Shown here: positions 25,036-38,900 of the stretch, one piece after another
Position numbering within the stretch: the stretch's first letter is position 1
Layout: every line of letters starts with the position of its first letter
Origin: Chimonanthus salicifolius
Taxonomy: Eukaryota > Streptophyta > Magnoliopsida > Laurales > Calycanthaceae
Assembly: GCA_013350335.1 (NCBI GenBank)
Contig: CM023538.1
Coordinates: 52,930,769-52,994,768, forward strand
Reading direction: 5' to 3'
Length of the DNA: 64,000 nucleotides
Position numbers and translations under genes: made by a program
Notes under the pieces: model-generated
Database searches by the model: none
Told to the model about the DNA's origin: nothing
Seen by the model: the letters and a program-made list of their open reading frames with translations, nothing else

Positions 25036-25225
25036 AATCGTGTGCTCCCTCTTATATACTCATTCAAATTTTTGCTCTTAGACAATGTGGGACTTTTTCT
25101 ACATCCACACACCCAACCAACAGTCTGCTATCTGTCGGACCGACATGGCCCAATTTCTCAATTTTTGCCCCATTGGACTCGACTTTTCTAGGCCTCTGGG
25201 CTAGAGGACATCACAACGTCCATCA
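25036..25225 (-). mobile_element. TRIM LTR fragment
   Basis: The minus strand starts TGTGATGTCCTCTAGCCCAG, and the segment carries 'cttatatactcattc' and 'caatgtgggact' blocks typical of the TRIM LTRs elsewhere in the window. There is no internal region or partner LTR. No clean TSD was found. Confidence 0.4.
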
Positions 25226-26539
25226 TACTGAGGTAATTTGTGTGTGCAAATTTCAATGCTGAACAACTCAAATTGGTGATTTTATTCAAAGGATGTCATT
25301 TTTTTTACTATTCACCATTTTCTAAAATAAAATAATGCAACATTATACACAAAAATTTAAATTATCATTTTGCCCTTCTGACTTCAAACGTTGGTATCTC
25401 GAGCTATGGAGCTCAGTTTGGGCCAAAGTTGGGTTCATAGAGAGTCCACACATCGATCTACACATTTAAGTGGTCAAAAGTCACAATTAGAGTCCTAAAA
25501 ACTTCTCGGGATTCATGACCAAGGGTCGGGTTACAACAATAAGTGAAAGATCTATACTTACATAGGACATATGTCAAAAATTAACTTAAAAGAAAATTAA
25601 CTTAAAAATTGTTTTGAAGTGTAATTTAAAAAAAAAAAAAAACCCATATGATTTGAACTTAATTCAAAGGTGACTATATCTTCAAATGAATTTAAATTAA
25701 GTATAAAACTATTTTAATAGCATAAATTTATCTTTTACTAAAAATTGACTTTGATTCACAACAAACTAGGGCAAAAAGGATAATTTCTCAAAAAGATATT
25801 GAAGATTTCAGAATCAATTTAAAAGCTACTATATAACAATTTGATTGTGACTATGGCAATGATAGACCTAACATCTATATTTTTAAATAAAAAAGATGCA
25901 CTCTCTTTTGACTTTTTTACAATCCATTTGACGTGGTTAACATTTTTAGTAAATGTCAATTTCATTGTAAGCGTAAAATAAGAAGAATTTATACACAAAT
26001 CAAATTTTAAACTTGATTGATTGGAAATTAGTAAGTAAAATTAGACAAATTCCTAAGACTTAATTTAATAAGTTGGATCAAATTTTGAGGTTCAAATTTT
26101 ATAACATTCAAATTGTGAAACAATAATGATGCTAAGGTTGTCCAAAAAATTGTCTGTAATAAAGATTTTTATCTTAAAAAAGGCGTGTGTGGCTTAACAG
26201 AAGATCAACAAACAGAGTGTCTAACAGCCAGTCGTCGTGGCCTAAACAGCCAAGCAGGCAAGGAAGACTCGAAGGACATAAGTTCCTGCCCCATTTCTCT
26301 TTATCTTCTTCTCTCCTCCTTCTACTTCTTACTGCTTACTATAATTGTTTTCTTTTCTAATCATCCATACCCTTTGCCACCTTTCATTTTGCTCCTCTCT
26401 TGCAGTTTTCCATTGATTGATGTTGGCAATGTTCTTACTAGAGTAGGAGAAGAGGAGAAAGAGGAAGAAAAGGAGAAGAAGAACAAGAATTAGATCAAAA
26501 TAATTATAGAAATAGGAAGAATAGAGTAAAATAATCATC
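25226..26539. other. Upstream region of the sugar transporter gene
   Basis: From 25226 to about 26180 the DNA is AT-rich with nothing recognisable. From about 26185 to 26539 it becomes pyrimidine-rich and then purine-rich just before the ATG, consistent with a promoter and 5' UTR. I do not see a decisive TATA box or transcription start. Confidence 0.5.
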
Positions 26540-29500
26540 ATGAGTTTCAGAGAGGAGAGTGAGGATTCGGGAAGGGATCTGCGGAAGCCGTTTCTGCACA
26601 CGGGGAGCTGGTACAGGATGGGGTCGAGGCAGTCGAGCATGATTGAGAAGCTGGGATCCTCCGCTCAGGTCATCCGTGACTCCTCCGTCTCCGTCGTGCT
26701 CTGCACTCTCATCGTCGCACTCGGACCCATCCAGTTTGGATTCACCGTATGGAATAATATCAACATACTTACAAAGCTCCTCCTTTTTCCTCTTTTCCCA
26801 TTTTCTCTATCGCTCTCTCTGCCTTGATTTAAGTCATTTTTTTCTCTCGCTGAGATGGAATTTATTGATATTCTCCTTCGATTTCATTTATGGTTTTTGC
26901 TGATGAATTTCATTGGCGATTTTTTTGTCTTCAGACGGATTTTGTTGATTGGATTATTTAGTTGGGTTTCATTAATTTTTTCCTTTTTCTAAGGTGGATT
27001 TAATTGATGGGTTTTCTCCCATTTTATTTATGAGGTTCTTTCTTCCTTTTTTTTTGTTCTTTTGAAAAATGAATTTCATTGGATTTTTGAAGGGATTTCA
27101 TTTCTTGGTTTGCTCCCTCAGTTCCATAGATGGTATTTTTTTCTTTTCATGTTTTTGTTGGAAATGGATTTTATTAAGGGGTTTTCTCTCTCCATTTCAT
27201 TCTTTTTTTTTTCCCTTTTGGAGATGGAATTCGTCTGTGGCTCCCCTCTCTTTCTGTCACCTTCATTTTTTTTTTTTTTTGAATGGTCTTTCTGTCAACT
27301 TCATTGCTGCTTTATTGTTGAAATGGATGTCAATGAGGGGCTTTCTGCTGCAGGGAGGCTACTCATCCCCAACTCAGTCGGAAATCATCAGCGATCTGGG
27401 CCTTACCATATCTGAGGTGATTCAATTCCCCAAACCCAGTTTCAGCTTTCAACCATTGTACACTATCCATCATTCTTAATCTAATTCGTTATGGTCACTG
27501 GCGTGCATCAGTTCTCAATATTCGGTTCTCTTTCAAATGTGGGCGCCATGGTTGGGGCAATAGCCAGCGGCCAGATTTCTGAGTACATTGGCCGGAAAGG
27601 GGTAGGAGACACTTCTTTTCTTCTTCTTTCATGCTTCTTGTCCCCCTGTTTTTAGATTTGAGTGTTTGTTCTGCAAATTGCAGTCGCTGATGATTGCTTC
27701 TATTCCGAACATTATTGGATGGCTTGCCATTTCTTTTGCCAGAGTGAGTGAGTTCTTGCCACGTTTTTTTTTATTTTGATTTTTGATCTGGAATGCCTTT
27801 ATTTTGGACTAACCTTGACTTTGTGCTGCTCTTGCTCTAGGATGCATCATTTCTGTACATGGGTAGATTGTTAGAAGGATTTGGGGTTGGGATAATCTCC
27901 TATACGGTAAGTTTAATCTCTTATTTAGTTGCAATTTGTGACTGTAAAAGGACCTAGTTTGACTCTTGTTGCCATTTGATAGGTGCCTGTATATATAGCA
28001 GAGATAGCTCCTCAGAACTTGAGAGGAGTCCTTGGAGCTGTAAACCAGGTCAGTTCATGCTGATTGCATTTGCTCAGCTGTCTTTGTCTTCCTGAACCAT
28101 TACTGTTGGAGTATTGCTATTACTCCTCTTCTTTCAATTTGTTTTCTGTTAATTCAGTGAAGGGATCTTATTGTTTAGCTTTCTGTCACCATTGGCTTGA
28201 TGCTGGCTTACTTGTTCGGACTGTTTCTTCATTGGAGAGTGCTTGCTGTAGTTGGTAAGTATGTTATTGTCATCGTCAATAACATAAAGCAACCTTCATA
28301 TTGGGTTCGACCCCTCCCAGAGTAACCTGATAAACCAGTTTTGCAGCTGATTTCATGTTCCGTGGGATTAGTCTCACCTCCACATGGGATGGGGATGTCA
28401 ATGTTAAAAAAGGAAAAATCAATCGGCATATGGTTGTCCAGTTCCATGATGTGATTCTAGGTATGTGATCGTGAGCATGGGTCATTAAAATTGACATTCT
28501 TTCTTCATGCAGGAATCTTGCCTTGCACAATTTTGATACCAGGCCTGTTTTTCATCCCTGAATCGCCGCGGTGGCTGGTGAGGATTATAATTTCGACATA
28601 TTTATCTAAGAGAGTTGCAATTAGATGCCAATGCTGTTTCTTTTTCGTTTTCTTTTCTTGTTCAGGCAAAAATGGGAATGACGGAAGACTTTGAAGCATC
28701 TTTGCAAGTTCTACGGGGTTTTGATACTGACATTTCTGTGGAAGTGAATGAGATCAAGGTATTTCTTTTCCCTTGGTTTTCCTGAGGTTATTCGGCTTTG
28801 CATTGTTTGCGGCAGTGGGTTTCCTTCAGGAAATCTACAAATCCAATTGAAAAGCCATGGAGGATGTGAGCTATACTTAGGCTACCTTATGGTAACAATA
28901 ATTTTGCTAAGAATCAACATATTACCATGTGCAGAGATCTGTTGCATCATCAAGCAGAAGAACAACAGCTATACGGTTTTCTGATCTCAAGCAGAGAAGA
29001 TATTGGTTTCCCTTGATGGTTTGTTTTACTATTAGTGTTATTCACATCATGGAAGATAGTCAACATTAGTATTGAAATTGTACTTGTATCTTGCAGGTGG
29101 GAAATGGGTTACTTATACTGCAGCAGCTAAGTGGAGTCAACGGAATTCTATTTTATGCTAGCAATATTTTTAAGTCTGCTGGTCAGTTTAGCATCTGTTT
29201 AGTTTAACTTCTGTTTAGTTTAATATTTTTTCTCTCTCACAATGGGCATAAATTGGGAAGATGAGTAGAATTCCATGTTTGTTATATCCAGCTGTTCTAA
29301 ATGGATAGGCATAAAACTGATGTAAAGATATCCTAATCATGGGAGAATTCTGACGTAGGACAAGTTCTGATACCAATCTGACGCACAAGTCAAAATATTG
29401 GAAACTCTAGATCTAAATGATAAACAGATGCCTATATCAGAATGCAAATTGTGTATGGTAAATTCTAAAATGACATACAACTTATATCTATGATTCCATA

Positions 29501-32500
29501 ATGAGTGACTCAGATAATGTAAATGGATGGATCGAACCAATTCTTGAAATTTGTTGTTGGATCAGCTTAAATCTAGGCTATTCATGGCCTGATCTCTCTC
29601 TCTATCCATGGTAAGATATAAAACGGGATGGTGCCAAAAATCATCATCCAACCATGTTGAGGTAAAATCTAAATTTTGATGCATCTTTTTTCGTTGGCGT
29701 CCCATGATGTCCTTATCAATTCTCCCCTGCTTGGAAAGCTTCACGTCCGGTGAAGAGATACTCTGGTACCTTTTATGCATATCCTTGTTGAGCCTTGGTA
29801 GTGCTTCACCAATGATCCACGCACAGTCAGTCTTGGGGCGATCTTTCCACTTCACAACAAATTTCCTGAATCTCCTAGTTATGGTAGACATAGTTTGCTC
29901 ATCCAAGATGTATTCCACTTCTTCTTTCTTGGGTAGGGATGGCAATGATGGTAAATGAAAGGTGATAATGATGTAGAAGCAATATAGGCTCGTGTTAGAA
30001 GAATAGGTGGTCCTTTGTAAAGCACTAAATCCTTCACAGTGAGGATGTGGTTAGTTTCTAAATCTGAAGGCAAATCCAGGACAGAGGTGTAGGCATTCAT
30101 CTTAAGTGCTTGAAAAGGACTTGAACTACGGCATGCAATTCTTTTATGGTTCGTTTGGGGAACCACTTGGGTCTAATGTACATCGATCATATCTCCCTCT
30201 TTACCTGTGGTGCTCATTTGCAAAAGATTTGTAATATTTATTGCTAATAGAATTTTTTTTCTAATATCAACATGTAAATCATGGATATGCCTAGCAAATG
30301 ACTCAATTGAATCAGAAGGCTTACATGCAAGTGAAGGAGGTATGAGATCTATAGGTTTCTTAGGCTGGTAATTTCTGACTATCTCAAAAGGATTGGAACT
30401 TGTAGATTGATTAATTGAATTCTTACGGGCAAATTCAATCATGAGGTGAATATGATCCCAACCAACAACATTTAGAATCCTCTAAGAGTTATGTCAGGAG
30501 AACCAATTCCACCTTGGGCTATTCAACTCGTTGCCCAAGTAGCCGGAATTCGTAAAGGTGTGATCGACTTAAAGATTGGTATGGTTGATTTGAAAACAAA
30601 GTTTGGAGTACCTTCATCTACACAACACACTCACAATTTGCATGCTGAAATTAACTGTCAAATTAATATAAGCAATGAAGAATATGAGTTTGTTGTAGAT
30701 ATTCATTGTGGATCCAAGGAATCTGATGTGGATGATCATATGGAGGACCTCACACCTTGTCAAGGTCCAACACCTTCACTTCTAGGCCCCACCCACTTCA
30801 GCATGACCCTGTTCCACATATTGTCCTTCCTAACCATCCTATTGACCTTCCGGACCCACCAACAGATACACCACCATTGGGCCCATCCTCACTTCATCGC
30901 CTGGAGCCTTCTATTAGCATACCTGATCCACCACTTGACCTATGCTATGCACAAGTCCAGCCATCTCAGCCTATACGTCCCTCACCTTTCTTGCCACCCA
31001 AGAGAGAAAAGATAGAATATATACTGGTCGAGGAAGTTGTTTCCACACCTGCAGGAGGACATCAACTATATCCTGTGACGTGGATGCCCAGTCCCCTGAC
31101 AGATATCACTTGGTTGCCTGAGTGTGAGCTACATCGACTTGTTCCAGACTTACTGGAGAGATTCAGGAGTCTTGTCTCCTTGGAGGAGCATTCTACACAC
31201 ATCTTGCTGCTGCCACCATCCAGAGTTGGTCCTGACGTTAGAGTTGGATTTAGAGTATACTATCGATGGCGGAGGAGAGCTAATCCTACATCCTCATTGT
31301 GCCTCGATTGATGCCCTGCTTGGTTGACACCTGAAGACCTCACGTGCGTGTATTTGCACTTTGAAGACCCCACACTAGGAAGACGCGTGCGTGGGTAGAT
31401 TTTGTATTTTCATATGTTTGAACTCGAGGTCGAGTTCTTTTTCAGATGGGGAGATTGATGCGGAGCACCACACGAGTTTCCATATTTAGTATGTTTTTAT
31501 ATTTAGATTTAAGATTTCTAGCTTTTCATGATTGTATTTTTTCTTTCATTTATTTGTTTAGTACAATAGTTGGTTTTGTTTGGGAAAATTTAGTGATTTT
31601 ACATGTAATTAGGGCTTTCTAATCATTGGGAGTAGTTTTGTATTTGTTTATTTGAGGGTGTTTTGGTCTTTTTCATGTTTTTAAGTCATTATATATGTGA
31701 TGTAACCCCTCCATACGGGATTGGTACTTAATGATGAATGAAATTGAAATTTTCTTCTGCTGCTTGTGCGACGAAAATACTTGGGAGCAATTCCTTTGGC
31801 GTGAAGCCTAGCGTGAGGCTACCATCTTTCGATCTTCGGGTATTCTTCTTCTTCTTCTATCTCTTTATCTCTCTTCCTCTTTCTTTTCCTTTTCTTCTCC
31901 TTGAATTGTTGCCCTAGAAACAACTCCAAATCCTGTCCTAAATCTGTCATAGAAAGAACCCCAAAATCTGTCCCAGATCTGTCCCAAAACAGCCCCCAAA
32001 ACCAGTCACAATTCTGTCCAAGATCTGTCCTAAACCTATCAAATTTGCTAATACATTTAGATCTGTATCGTAGACCTGTACAACCCTCTTCTTAATCCTT
32101 TTACTGCTGTTCTACACCTTTTCTTGTTGTCGTTATTAATTGATTAATTAATTTCAGCCCATATTAGTTTAGGTGTATTAATTTCATCCCTCCTAATATT
32201 TAGGAACCTAATTTAGACATTTAGGGTTATCCTATTAGTTGTCCTACATCAGAGTCTAATGCCTCTAAACTCAATGCTAGAAAGAATCCAAATACAAAGC
32301 CTCCATTTTGCTACATGGAAAAGCTCATTCATAATCTGCGGATTACCTTAAAAAATTCTAGAGTTTCTTTATTTCCAAATGGTCCATAGAATGGCTGTTG
32401 GGATAGTGTTACATGCAAGTTTAAACCTTGGAGTAAGCCTTGAGATAAACCTCGATTCTGACGACCCGGCACAGGTTCTATCAAACACCCAGGGTACCTT

Positions 32501-35500
32501 GAATAAATTTGCAAAATTATTCCAAAAGGTAGCGAGCCAGTGGGCATCGCAAAAAAAGGTGATCAACATATTCCTCTATCTCGCATATGGGACAAATGGG
32601 GTCCTCCTCTTGGTATAACAAACCTCTCATTTTGAGTTCCGTTCTAGTTAAAACCCTCCTTTTAAGAACACACTAAATGAAGATTTGGACCCTGGGGGTT
32701 GGGGGACTTTCCAGGCCAAATTGGTTGTGGGTGCCTCATTGGATTTTTGTTGTAGGACCGGATCAAGCAATACCTTGACAGAGAAATTGCCCGAAGAGTC
32801 CCCAGTCCAAATTAGTTCATCTTCCTCTCTTGGTGAGATGGGGAACTCCCCTAACTGACCTAAGAGATCACTTTTGCTTTCTTCTTCAAAAGTCCGCAAA
32901 TCCCTTCTAAAATCCAGATGCCAGGGTACTAGGTGACCGCCAATCTTATAGCCATCTTGTACTAACATTTCCTTATTCTTGAATTCCTGTAGAGTCTTGG
33001 GAAAACTTCTTTTAGAGGCCTCTCTTATAGCCAAAGATCTTTCCAGAATAGAGTTATATCTCCTTTTTCAACCAAAAGTCTTGTATTGACCCTGAAAACA
33101 CTTCCTACCTTCTCTTCACCTTTTCCTAAACTCCACCAAGCTTTGATCATCGTTGACCCGTTCTTTTCCACTTTGTCACTTAGGAACCAACCATTGATCT
33201 CCTCCAACCCATATATGGCTGACAAGATTCGAACCCACAAGGCATCACGTTCCCTTCCAAATCTCCAGGCCCATTTGCACAAAAGAGCTTGATTCCTTAA
33301 CCTTAGAGATGTTAAACCTAGACCCCCCTTAGGTTTAGGTTTAATTAATTCTAACCATGCTACCAAGTATACCTTCTTTTTTGTCTCTTTATCTTGCCAC
33401 CCAAAGAAAATTTCTAAAAAGCTGTTCAGTTCTCTTCACAACTACTTTTGGCCTTTTGAAAAGATACAAATAGTAAGTTGGGAGATTCATCAACACAGAT
33501 TTGATGAGGGTGACCCTGACCCCAAGAGATAGATACTTTTGGCCCCACTTGGTCTGCCTTTTTTCAACTTTTTCAATGACCGGGGACCAGAAAGCTTTTT
33601 TTCTTGGGTTCCGTCCATAAGGTAATCTCAGGTATGTTAAGGGAAGCTGGTATGTTAAGGGAAGCTTACCTATGCTACAACCTGTTCCTTCTGTAAGGTC
33701 CTTGACGAGGCCCTCTTCCAATTCAATTCCAATAATAGTGCTTATGTCCAAATTGATTCTAAGATCCAATACTAATTCAAAACATCTAAGAATGGCCTTG
33801 TAACCCAATAACTCTTGATGAAATGGTTCACAAAAAAGCAATGTGTCATCTGCAAATTGTAAGTGGGTAACTATGGGACCATCTGGTGCCACTTTGAAAT
33901 CTTTGACTACTCCCATCTCTCTCGCTTTTTCTACTAATTTGTTCAGACTTACCCCAACGGAGGTGAAAATGAAGGGAGATATTGGATTTCCTTACCTTAA
34001 ACCCCTGTTTGCTTGGATAGGTTTTGTCTAGGAACCGTTAACCAAGGAGTATGAGATATCCTCAATACATGCTTTCACCCACTTACACCATAAATTCCCA
34101 AAGCTCACTCTATTGAAGAGGTAATCCACGAAAGACCAATCCACAAAATCGTAAGAGATTTGCAATGAGATTATTAACTTCTGCAGCAGGTTATTTTAGA
34201 AGGAAGATCTTATTGACGTTAACTGAGATAACCTGTTTTTTGATATGATTTGCCTTGAAGCTGTCAATTGCTTGGAAAGACGATTCTCTGAAGAGGAAAT
34301 CAGAACTGCTGTTCTTGATATGGCCAGGGACAAGTCTCCTTCCCTCAACGGCTTCCCCATGGCTTTCTTTCAAACCTTTTGAACAGTAATTAAATATGAT
34401 GTGGTTGGGTTCCTTACAGGATTTACACTAAAAACAGCAAACTTTCAAACTGCACGTTTTATCACTCTGATCCCCAAGGTTGAAGGGGCTGAAGCCATTA
34501 TCCATTAGCCTCGTCGATAGATGTTACAAGATTGTTGCCAAGGTTTTTGCTTCCAGACTAAATGTTGTTCTTCCTGCTGTTATCTCCCCATCCCAGAGTG
34601 CTTTTGTTCACTGAAGGGAAATCCTTGACAGTGTTGTGTTTGCTTTGGAGTGCCTCCACTTTAAACTTTTAGAAGTCCAGGTATCCTTTGCAAGTTGGAC
34701 CTCGAGAAAACTTATGAAATGGTCAGTTGGGATTTCTTAATGTACTTTCTTCAACGTCTTGGCTTCGGGGTCAAGTGGAGAAGTTGGATTCTCAAATGCC
34801 TTTCCTCTGCCAAATACTCTATCCTCATCAACTGTCCTCCTAAAGGGTTTATTCTGGCATCTAGGGGGCTCAGGCAACAGGACCCGTTATCTCCCTTTCT
34901 CTTTACCATTGTTGGTGAACCTTTAAATCGCATGATTAATTCTGTTGCTCTCGATGATGAACTCCATCGCTTTTCGGTATCCAGTTCTGGTCCCCCTGTA
35001 TCTCACCTACAATACAAAGATGACACCCTCATATTCTGTGGAGCTGGCAAGGAGGGAATTCGTACTCTGAAAGCTACTTTGTGGTGTTTAGAAGCTATTT
35101 CTGGTCTCAAGGTTAATTTTAATTCCTTTTAAAATATTTAGTCAAACTAGAAATTCGAAATCTCAACGGAGAGAGAGTTGGGGGGGTGGGGGGTGGGTAT
35201 TTTTGAGGGTTCTTTTATAGGGAGGAGGAAAACCGACAGTAAAATATGGGGAAGAAAGTATTAAAAAAAGGAAAGGAGAAAAGGATTGGAACGATAGAGA
35301 AAGAGAATAAATATCAAATAAAAAGGAAAAAATGGAATTGAAGATTAGGAATTTGGAGAGAAGCTGAAGAAAAATCAAAACAAAGAAAGCGTATTCATGT
35401 CATATAATTGCATAAACACCATGATGGAGATGCTGCTATATAGGAACGAGAGAGGTTGTGGACTTTCGAAGTTTTGAGTGCCTACCGTTGGAGTAAACCC

Positions 35501-35889
35501 TAAAAATGGTAGAGAGAACTAGAGAGTTGGGAAAGTGAGAAGTGGTGTCGTGAATCGTGAGTGGTGACGAGGAGCAGAGAAGCTGATGCGAGCATATACA
35601 ACAGCTTCTGTGACCCTTTTAATATTTAGGGAACCACATTAGGCGTTTAGGGTTACCCTATCATTTGCCCTGCATCAGAAGCTGGCCTCACCTTTAAAGT
35701 ATAATATTATTTTAAGGATTAAAGTAAAAGTAGTAGTTGAAGGTTTGCAGCCGGTCAAAGGTTGTGGTTCAACTGCCTCAACCTGTTAAGCCTGCAGTTT
35801 TAGACAGATTTAAAAGGTTCTCCTTGTAAACAGGGTTTTTCTTCAAACCCGTCCATTAGTATCTGCGATCAGGTCCGACCGTCAAGCCC

Positions 35890-35924
<35 letters not shown>

Positions 35925-38900
35925 ATTGTTGGGGTCGAGGATTTCCAATTTTGGGAAATCACATATAATGGAAATAGGAATTAAGAGGTACATAAGTGAA
36001 TCCAAAGCTGTTGATTTTTGAACAATTGCATAATACTCTTGAGTATTTTTATCTTCAGCACAGAAGAGAGATAAGTGACTTAAAGACACCAGTTACATGT
36101 TTGTCTTTATATGTAACACCATTCTCTTGAAGTGCCTCTTCTTTCATGAATTGTTGCTTAGCTAAAGGAACTAAGGAGCGATAGAATATGTTACTATTTA
36201 AGTTGGATGATTTCTCTTAGTTGTCTTGAATCTGAACAGGGATCAAATCAAGTAACGTTGCAACTGTTGGACTTGGGGCTGTTCAGGTTTTAACTTTGAA
36301 CCCATGCATGTAAAAGCATAAGTATTCTGAATTGAAATGAGACATTGCTCAAGAAATTTTGACACAACTTCGATGGGGAAAACAATATTTTTCTAGGTTA
36401 TTGCCACTGGAGTTGCTACGTGGTTGATGGATAGAGCTGGCCGCAGACTTCTTCTTATTGTGAGTCAAGTGTGAGGTAGCTATTCTTAGAAATTTGATAT
36501 CCGTGCGATAACTAACCAATCTAGAATGTGATTTCTTATGCAGATCTCCACTTCTGTAATGTCTGTAAGCCTTGTGGTTGTATCAGTTGCATTTTATGTG
36601 AAGGTCTGTAATTTCAAAACTATCAGTGTCTTGCGTTAGTTTTTGGTTATTATCTGTTAGGTAGAATTGCTTATGCTATGAAACTGTGAATCAATGTAAA
36701 AGATTTGTTTAATGATTTTATTTAATTTTCTTTTGAGCCCAGGATGCTGTATCAGAAGATTCTAAATGTCATAGTGCAATGAGCATACTGTCTGTAGTTG
36801 GATTGGTGGTATGTTTTTGTTTGCAGATAATTTTTGTTGCTTTCAATTTATTTTTGTTCTAAGTAATGTATTTGTAATTATTTCACCCAATTATTTTTGT
36901 TCAGGTTTTCGTGGTTGGCTTCTCTCTTGGACTGGGAGCCATTCCATGGCTTATAATGTCTGAGGTATGTGACATGTTATTTTTCTTTCCTTTTGTGTTT
37001 CAAACATGATTCCTGATCCTCATAATGGTCGTTGCAAATGAGACAACTCTTGTTGCACATCAGGGAGAAACAAAAATGATCCAATGTGAAGAATTCACAC
37101 AATATTTTTGTGATGACTTCACACCTTCTGCACTGGATGTTCACTATGGCTTACAGTATGATGGACCATGCAATGGAAGGAAACGAAGATAAATTGCATA
37201 GGAACTTTGCCTAACCTGGATTGCTTTCTATGACTTCAGGAGATGATCTCGACCATTTATTAAGTGGCTGGAAAATGGATGGTTAAGCCACGGTTACATG
37301 TTGGGATCTATTTTAACAAGGTTTTGATACACAAAAGACACTAACTATAGAGAAACTTCAGTGAACTCTTTTTGGGGCCAATCCAAGCCTTTGCATTTAT
37401 TAGTGTGTGCACAAGGGTTTTTCTTGTCTCTTCACCTGCACTTTCTGAAAAGTGTGCCCTGGGCTGTCTGGCTCAACAGTGATCTTGTTAGCACATGTGG
37501 TAAGGTGGGTTATGTGTTGAATCATATGTACAGGGGGCAACTTGAACCTTTATCCAGTTTCCTAAACTTTGATTTGAACCCCTATTTGATCATTCTAACG
37601 ATGTGGCCCACTACACATTCCACCCCATGATGTATCTTATTTTAATAGGGCGCTCACTAGTGCAATACTAAGGGCATGTTTGTTTGCATTCATGGAAATT
37701 GATTTCTTTGAGTAATTTTTCCGTGTAAAATGAAATCCATTGATTTTATTTTCCCACATTTTTTTTAATTATTTGGTATGACAAAAAGGGATTCCACAAT
37801 TATTAATTAATAAAAAAATTCTTTCATTAGGTTAGTGAGGCATAGGTTATAACTCAATTTGCTCCTGATTTTAAATGATAATGATATAGCAACAACAACA
37901 ACATATTATGTAGTTCATTTAATGTATATTTTACTTCAAAATAGTAGTGTTACATAATAAAGACTTCAATTGGGTCAAATGTTACCATATCTTCCCTTGA
38001 TTGAATTTGAAATTTCATAACCTATGTTGGGTAAGGTCAGCTTATGGGTTGAGGGTGTTTTGGCATGGGATATGGGTTGGGTTGAGTCATGAAGCAAAGT
38101 AATAGATTATAGATATTGTGTTTTCGTTAGATTGGACCATGGCTTATGAGTCAAGTCATGGATCATATCTTAGGTTGGGTTAGGTTAACCATTGTTCATG
38201 GTTAAGTTGGTTGCTTCATGTATTGGTAATGGGTCGACTCGTTTAGGTCAATTGGGTCTGGATGGGGTCACAAGTCGTGGTTAGGTTAGATCTTGGGTCA
38301 TGGGTCAGGTTCAGCCTTGGAAAAATTAATGGATTGGGTCGTAGGTTTTGACACTTTTTAGTCATAGAAATTATTTTTTTCCACTTTACTACTATTAATT
38401 TTCCACAACTCTTATGGAAAATGACCCAAGTCACAGAAATCATTCTCCATGGAAAAGGTTTTCATGGAACGATGGAAAATAATTTCAATGTCGATATAAT
38501 TTCCCATTTCATGGAAAATATTGCATACAAACATGCATGGTGCTTATTTTGGACGTTAGATATTGGGAAAAGGGATCCTTGCGGCTGAAACAAAAGATGG
38601 GGGTACATTGCATTTATTAAAACTATGAGGGGCCTTTGCAAATTATGGTTACTGGTAACGCATATGCCTTGTAATTTCTTTTGTAAAACTTTGGAAGAAT
38701 ATTTGGGCAAGCTACATGTAAGGATGGTACACTGTATGACAGTGCTAGGTTGGAGTCAAAGCATATTTGCTAGAGTGGGAAACAGATTATGTATCGATGC
38801 AGGACTTGGATGTGGGAAATGAAGGAGAAATGTGACAACCATTGGGAGGTTAACAATGTAAAACATGGAAACCATTTTAAAAAAATTGACAAATGAACAT

